This document shows positions 5,056-8,537 of a DNA stretch of 8,537 nt, one piece after another. Under the pieces are notes generated by a model. The model worked only from the letters and a program-made list of their open reading frames with translations, was not told where the DNA came from and searched no databases. Source of the DNA: JBBRUG01 sp038247995 (lineage in GTDB: Bacteria > Chloroflexota > Chloroflexia > Chloroflexales > Chloroflexaceae); NCBI GenBank assembly GCA_038247995.1, contig JBBRUG010000272.1, forward strand, positions 1 through 8,537. The letters are read 5' to 3'. The translations under genes were made by a program, and so were the position numbers. Numbering within the stretch: the stretch's first letter is position 1; every line of letters begins with the position of its first letter.

Positions 5056-6597
5056 ATGCTTCGTAAGATGTCTCTGCTCGTGCTGCTGGCGATGCTTGCC
5101 GCACTGATCGCAGCCTGTGGTGGCGGCCAACCCGCTGCCCCAGCAGCCACCGAGGTGCCTGCTGCCCCCGCCACCGAGCCGCCTGCCGCCCCCGCGCCCA
5201 CCGAGCCGCCTGCCGAAGAACCGACCATGGCTCCTGAAGAGCCGACCATGGCTCCCGAAGAACCGACTGCCGCTGCTGAAGAACCGACTGCCGCTGCCGA
5301 AGAGCCTGCTGCGAGCGGTAGCGGGGTATTCGCCGACTTTCAGGCGAACGCCGCCAATGTGAGCGAAGAGCTTGCTTCAGCGTTCGACGGCGCCTATGAC
5401 GGCACCGTTGTAACAATGACCGGCCCCTTCGCTGGTGAAGACGCCGTCAAGTTCGATGCTGCAGTCGCCGAATTCGAGGAAGTCACCGGTATCGATATTC
5501 AGTACGAAGGCTCCTCGGAGTTCGAGGCCAGTATCTCGATCCGCGTCGACGGCGGCAACCCGCCCGACATTGCCGACTTCCCGCAGCCCGGCTTGCTGGC
5601 GAACTTCGTCGCCGACGGCGCCGTTGTGGACGTTAGCCAGTTCATTAACTCCGACTGGCTCCAGAGCAACTACAACCAGAGCTGGCTCGACATGGCCGCT
5701 ATGGAAGGCCCTGACGGCCCGATCACCGCAGGTGTGTGGCACCGCGTGAACGGCAAGAGCCTGGTCTGGTACCCCAAGGCCGCCTTCGAAGCGGCCGGCT
5801 ACGAGATTCCGCAGACCTGGGACGAAATGTTGGCCCTGACCGACCAGATCGCCGCCGACGGTGATACCGCATGGTGCATCGGCATCGAGTCGGGCGCAGC
5901 CACCGGTTGGGCGGCCACCGACTGGATGGAGGAGATTATGCTCCGCACCACGTCGCTGGAGAACTACGACGCCTGGACCACCGGCGACTTGCTGTTTGCC
6001 TCGCCTGAGGTGACGGCCGCCGCCGAGAAGATGGGCGAGATCTGGTTCAACGACGAGTACGTCTTTGGTGGCCGCGCCGCGATCGTCACCACCTCGTTCG
6101 GCGACTCGCCGACCCCAATGTTCAACGACCCACCCAGTTGCTACATGCACAAGCAGGGCAACTTCATCACCAGTTTCTTCCCAGCCGATGCCGTGGCTGG
6201 TGAAGACTACGACTTCTTCTACCTGCCCCCGATCGACGAAGCCTATGGCCGCCCGGTGCTCGTGGCCGGCGACTTGATGGCAATGTTCAACGACCGGCCG
6301 GAAGTGCGCGCCGTAATGGCCTACTTCTCCAGCGCCGCGTCGGTTGAAGGCTGGCTCGCTGCCGGCGGCGCCATCTCGCCGCACGAGGACTCGAGCCTCG
6401 ATATGTACGGCAACGATGTCGAGCGTGGTGTGGCCGAGATCATCCTCAATGCCACCAGCCTGCGCTTCGACGGCTCGGACCTGATGCCCGGTCAGGTTGG
6501 CGCCGGTTCGTTCTGGAGCGGTATGACCGACTATATCGCCGGTACCGTAACGCTCGATGAGGCCATGAACGAGATCGACGCCGCCTGGCCGCGGTAG
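5056..6597 (+). CDS. aglE: Alpha-glucoside type sugar ABC transporter, substrate-binding lipoprotein
   Basis: This encodes a 513-residue extracytoplasmic solute-binding protein of family 1. Residues 1-21 are a lipoprotein signal (hydrophobic MLRKMSLLVLLAML..., lipobox L-I-A-A-C) with acylated Cys21, so the protein is tethered outside the membrane. Residues 22-~95 are a Pro/Ala/Glu/Thr-rich flexible linker with five EEPTxAx heptapeptide repeats. The sugar-binding domain spans about 116-513, with VWHRVNGKSLVWYPKAAFE and PQTWDEM (T254-W255) typical of the family. Cys274 (AWCIGIES) and Cys362 (PPSCYMHKQGNF) may form a disulfide. Segments such as AWCIGIESGAATGWAATDWMEE and the two AglF/AglG-like permeases downstream suggest the AglE-like branch for alpha-glucosides such as maltose, trehalose or sucrose; the exact sugar is unproven. 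C-ending codons (GAC, TTC, AAC, GCC) are more dominant here than in lacI, consistent with high expression. The gene is followed by a 15-bp stem-loop. The symbol is by similarity only. Confidence 0.88.
   Translation: MLRKMSLLVLLAMLAALIAACGGGQPAAPAATEVPAAPATEPPAAPAPTEPPAEEPTMAPEEPTMAPEEPTAAAEEPTAAAEEPAASGSGVFADFQANAANVSEELASAFDGAYDGTVVTMTGPFAGEDAVKFDAAVAEFEEVTGIDIQYEGSSEFEASISIRVDGGNPPDIADFPQPGLLANFVADGAVVDVSQFINSDWLQSNYNQSWLDMAAMEGPDGPITAGVWHRVNGKSLVWYPKAAFEAAGYEIPQTWDEMLALTDQIAADGDTAWCIGIESGAATGWAATDWMEEIMLRTTSLENYDAWTTGDLLFASPEVTAAAEKMGEIWFNDEYVFGGRAAIVTTSFGDSPTPMFNDPPSCYMHKQGNFITSFFPADAVAGEDYDFFYLPPIDEAYGRPVLVAGDLMAMFNDRPEVRAVMAYFSSAASVEGWLAAGGAISPHEDSSLDMYGNDVERGVAEIILNATSLRFDGSDLMPGQVGAGSFWSGMTDYIAGTVTLDEAMNEIDAAWPR
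5215..5316 (+). repeat. 21-bp in-frame tandem repeat encoding EEPT linker heptads
   Basis: Five units begin at 5215, 5236, 5257, 5278 and 5299. Units 1-2 encode EEPTMAP, units 3-4 encode EEPTAAA, and unit 5 degenerates to EEPAAS. Paired units are nearly identical in DNA, pointing to recent stepwise duplication. They lengthen the flexible acidic linker between the lipid anchor and the sugar-binding domain (residues 54-87). Confidence 0.9.
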
Positions 6598-6606
6598 ACG
6601 TGCATC

Positions 6607-6642
6607 AACCCTGCCAGGTGCTTGTGCACCTGGCAGGGTTTT
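6607..6642 (+). terminator. 15-bp stem-loop between the binding-protein and permease genes
   Basis: AACCCTGCCAGGTGC (6607-6621), loop TTGT, then its perfect complement at 6626-6640, with the T run extending to TTTT at 6639-6642. The stem starts 9 nt after the binding-protein stop codon. The U tract is short, so it is more likely a partial terminator and 3'-end stabiliser than a full stop. Such elements commonly keep binding-protein mRNA above permease mRNA in sugar ABC operons; this role is inferred. Confidence 0.75.
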
Positions 6643-6674
6643 ACCCAGGCGCGTTGGCGCGCACAATGATGGTC

Positions 6675-6692
6675 AGGGGGTTGTAGCCCCCT
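6675..6692 (+). promoter_or_regulatory. Short hairpin just upstream of the permease ribosome-binding site
   Basis: AGGGGG (6675-6680), loop TTGTAG, CCCCCT (6687-6692) form a 6-bp stem. The ribosome-binding site AAGGAG (6698-6703) starts 5 nt later, with ATG 6709-6711 5 nt beyond it. The C-rich arm could alternatively pair with the ribosome-binding site, which would make this a translation-control element; that is speculative. Confidence 0.4.
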
Positions 6693-6708
6693 CAGCAAAG
6701 GAGCTACC

Positions 6709-7839
6709 ATGCAAGGCACCACCGACGTAACGCCGCGGCGTGCGGCGCTACCCGAACAGGAAAAGCTGAACGCAGGGCGCCTTGCCCTTAGCGTGCTGCT
6801 CCTGGCCGCTTTAATCGCCTTCCTCTGGGGCGGTTTCATCTTCCTGCGTGATACCCAACAAAATAATAGTCTGCCGCGCATCCTGACCGCGATCCTGGCC
6901 ATTATCTGGGGCGTCGGCGGATCGGCCGGGATCTTCTACACTGCCAACGCCGTTGTCGAAGAGCTTCCGCAAAATATTCGTGGCGGCCTCCTGCCCTACG
7001 TGTTTGTCGGGCCGGCCGTATTTGCGCTCGGCGCATTTCTCTTAATTCCCACGCTGCTTACGCTCTGGCTCAGTTTCTTCAATGCAAACTCGACCGAGTT
7101 TGTTGGTTTAAGCAACTATGTAGCTGTCTTCACCGAGCGCACCATGCTCAATGCCTTCCGGAATAATATTCTCTGGATGGCCTTTGGAACGGCGGGCTGC
7201 GTCGTTTTTGGGCTCCTGGTAGCTGTACTCGCCGACCGGAGCAGCTTTGAGACGCTGGCGAAATCGCTGATCTTCCTGCCGATGGCGATCTCCTTTGTCG
7301 GCGCAGGTGTAATCTGGCGCTTCATCTATTATTATGCGCCGCCCGGTGAACCGCAGATCGGCCTGCTTAATGCGCTTGTTACCGGCTTTGGCGGCTCGCC
7401 GCAAGCCTGGACGACGCTGCTCCAGCCGTGGAATAACTTCTTCTTGATCGCGATTGTGATCTGGCTGCAAACCGGCTTTGCGATGGTGATCTTCTCGGCG
7501 GCAATCAAGGGCGTCCCCGAAGATGTGCTCGAAGCCGCCCGCGTCGATGGCGCCAATGAAATCGATATCTTCTTCAAAATTATGATCCCCGCCATTCAGG
7601 GCACCATCGTCACCGTTGCGACCACGATCATCATCTTCACCCTGAAGATCTTCGATGTGGTACTGGTGATGACCGGCGGCCAGTATGGCACCAATGTGAT
7701 CGCGGTCGAGTTTTATCGGCAGTTCTTCACCAACCGTAACTTCGGTTATGGCTCGGCGATCGCCATCGTGCTGCTGCTCGCTGTGGTGCCGGTGATGGTC
7801 TATAACTTGCGGCAACTCAACAAGCAGGAGGTGTTCTGA
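6709..7839 (+). CDS. aglF: Alpha-glucoside type sugar ABC transporter permease 1 (AglF-like)
   Basis: This encodes a 376-residue inner-membrane subunit, one half of the translocation channel. AAGGAG precedes the ATG by 5 nt. Approximate membrane segments are 22-46, 57-80, 95-122, 152-176, 185-208, 243-265, 296-320 and 347-367. The first two, before the LLPYVFVGPAVF motif (~94-105), are the extra N-terminal pair seen in AglF/MalF-like permeases. The ATPase-contact EAA loop is VLEAARVDGANEIDIFFKIMIP (~273-294), with E275-A-A and G281 in place. NxxxFxGLSNYV-type residues at ~128-139 and MTGGQYGTNVIAVEFYRQFF (~321-340) support the sugar-permease assignment. Its stop overlaps the start of the next permease by one base (TGATG), indicating coupled translation and 1:1 production. 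It should pair with AglG-like permease 2 and an ATPase not found in this window. Confidence 0.9.
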   Translation: MQGTTDVTPRRAALPEQEKLNAGRLALSVLLLAALIAFLWGGFIFLRDTQQNNSLPRILTAILAIIWGVGGSAGIFYTANAVVEELPQNIRGGLLPYVFVGPAVFALGAFLLIPTLLTLWLSFFNANSTEFVGLSNYVAVFTERTMLNAFRNNILWMAFGTAGCVVFGLLVAVLADRSSFETLAKSLIFLPMAISFVGAGVIWRFIYYYAPPGEPQIGLLNALVTGFGGSPQAWTTLLQPWNNFFLIAIVIWLQTGFAMVIFSAAIKGVPEDVLEAARVDGANEIDIFFKIMIPAIQGTIVTVATTIIIFTLKIFDVVLVMTGGQYGTNVIAVEFYRQFFTNRNFGYGSAIAIVLLLAVVPVMVYNLRQLNKQEVF

Positions 7840-8537
7840 TGGCAACTGCTACTGCTGCACCCCGATCGATTACGACGCAACGCCGCGCAAGCGCCAAGCG
7901 TCAGCAGTTCATTAGCAAGATGATCGTTAATACGGTGCTCGCGATCTTCTGCATCATCTGGACGGTTCCGACCCTCGGGTTGCTCGTCTCCTCGTTCCGC
8001 GATCGCGAAGATATTCGCACGTCGGGTTGGTGGACGGTGCTGCCGCACCGTGAGTTCACCACCGTCAGCACGGTGCAGCTCCCCGGTGACACCGATCTGC
8101 GCCAGCCGATCACCCTGCCGCCCGAGTTGGGCGGCTCCACAGTTACCGCTCAGCAGTTGGATGTCGGTGTCTCACTCCCCGGCGGTCAACAGGCAACGTG
8201 GGCGGATCGGCGTGGGCGGACGATCGCCATTCAGGGGCCGAGTGTTGCGATGAACACCGATTTTACGTTGGATAATTATCGCAACGTGGTGATCGGCCAG
8301 CAGTTTACGTACTCGCTCCCCGACGGCACCGAGCGCACTGAGCAGGGCGAGAACCTGTGGGGCGCACTGGTCAATACAATCACGGTGGCGGTACCGGCAA
8401 CGGTAATCCCAATCCTGATTGCGGCGTTTGCAGCCTATGGTTTCGCCTGGATGCGCTTCCCCGGTCGCTTCCTGCTCTTCACCATGGTCGTGGCGCTGCT
8501 GGTGGTGCCGCTTCAGGTGGCGCTGATCCCGATCCTG
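7839..8537 (+). CDS. aglG: Alpha-glucoside type sugar ABC transporter permease 2 (AglG-like), 5' part
   Basis: An open frame of 233 codons runs from ATG 7839-7841 to the window edge without a stop. AGGAGG (7826-7831) lies 7 nt upstream, inside the end of the previous gene. The first membrane segment is at ~27-51, followed by SSFRDREDIRTSGWW (51-65). Then comes a long, probably extracytoplasmic, loop of about 110 residues (66-175) containing NTDFTLDNYRNVV (139-151). Membrane segments follow at ~176-203 and ~209-233. TVPTLGLLVSSFRDR plus SGWW and the enlarged first loop are characteristic of AglG-type permeases and differ from the short loop of MalG. The EAA loop and C-terminus lie beyond the window. 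It forms the channel with the preceding permease. Confidence 0.9.
   Translation, partial: MATATAAPRSITTQRRASAKRQQFISKMIVNTVLAIFCIIWTVPTLGLLVSSFRDREDIRTSGWWTVLPHREFTTVSTVQLPGDTDLRQPITLPPELGGSTVTAQQLDVGVSLPGGQQATWADRRGRTIAIQGPSVAMNTDFTLDNYRNVVIGQQFTYSLPDGTERTEQGENLWGALVNTITVAVPATVIPILIAAFAAYGFAWMRFPGRFLLFTMVVALLVVPLQVALIPIL

Noticed and set aside
4539..5249. Minus-strand frame with Gly/Ala/Ser-rich N-terminus opposite lacI and the start of the binding-protein gene
   Set aside because: Its low-complexity start is the complement of the lipoprotein linker, and it spans two real genes and a repeat-rich spacer.
5377..6666. 429-codon minus-strand open frame across the binding-protein gene
   Set aside because: It is antisense to a clear sugar-binding protein, has no recognisable domain, and its length is explained by GC-rich, C-ending codon use on the other strand.
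7108..7845. 245-codon minus-strand frame opposite permease 1
   Set aside because: It is rich in His, Asp, Arg and Glu, as expected when a hydrophobic membrane gene is read backwards; no domain is recognised.

Overview
The window reads as a GC-rich chromosomal segment from a member of the Chloroflexota, most likely a filamentous relative of Chloroflexus or Roseiflexus. That is inference from protein style and repeats, not from a marker gene. The cues are a secreted subtilase ending in a YLP-type C-terminal tag, an alpha-glucoside type (AglE/F/G-like) ABC transporter whose binding protein has a Pro/Ala/Glu/Thr-rich linker after its lipobox, and heptanucleotide tandem repeats between genes.

Layout. 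Bases 1-214 hold the C-terminus of a SIMPL/DUF541-domain protein on the + strand. Bases 212-346 are a repeat-rich spacer with an 18-bp perfect inverted repeat between convergent genes. Bases 347-3568 (- strand) encode a large secreted S8 subtilisin-like protease with an I9-type propeptide, an inserted PA domain and beta-rich C-terminal domains. Bases 3569-3861 are a compact divergent promoter region with overlapping palindromes. Bases 3862-4875 (+) encode a LacI-family repressor. Bases 4876-5055 hold heptamer repeats, an orphan very strong Shine-Dalgarno sequence and a TTGCGCAA palindrome. Bases 5056-6597 encode a sugar-binding lipoprotein. Bases 6598-6708 hold a 15-bp stem-loop and a second hairpin beside the next ribosome-binding site. 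Bases 6709-7839 and 7839-8537 (the latter cut by the window edge) encode the two membrane permeases, joined by a one-base TGATG overlap.

How they work together. The LacI repressor probably controls the sugar-import operon behind it, and perhaps itself through the palindromes that overlap its promoter. The lipoprotein captures an oligosaccharide, probably an alpha-glucoside, and hands it to the two permeases. No ATPase gene is visible; it may lie downstream or be a shared MsmK/UgpC-type subunit encoded elsewhere. The stem-loop between the binding protein and permease genes fits the usual need for more binding protein than permease. The protease is a separate, divergently transcribed gene with no evident link to sugar uptake beyond the shared intergenic region.

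I see no CRISPR array, transposase, integrase, rRNA, tRNA or obvious defence system. The interesting signals are regulatory and repeat-based, not a new gene system.
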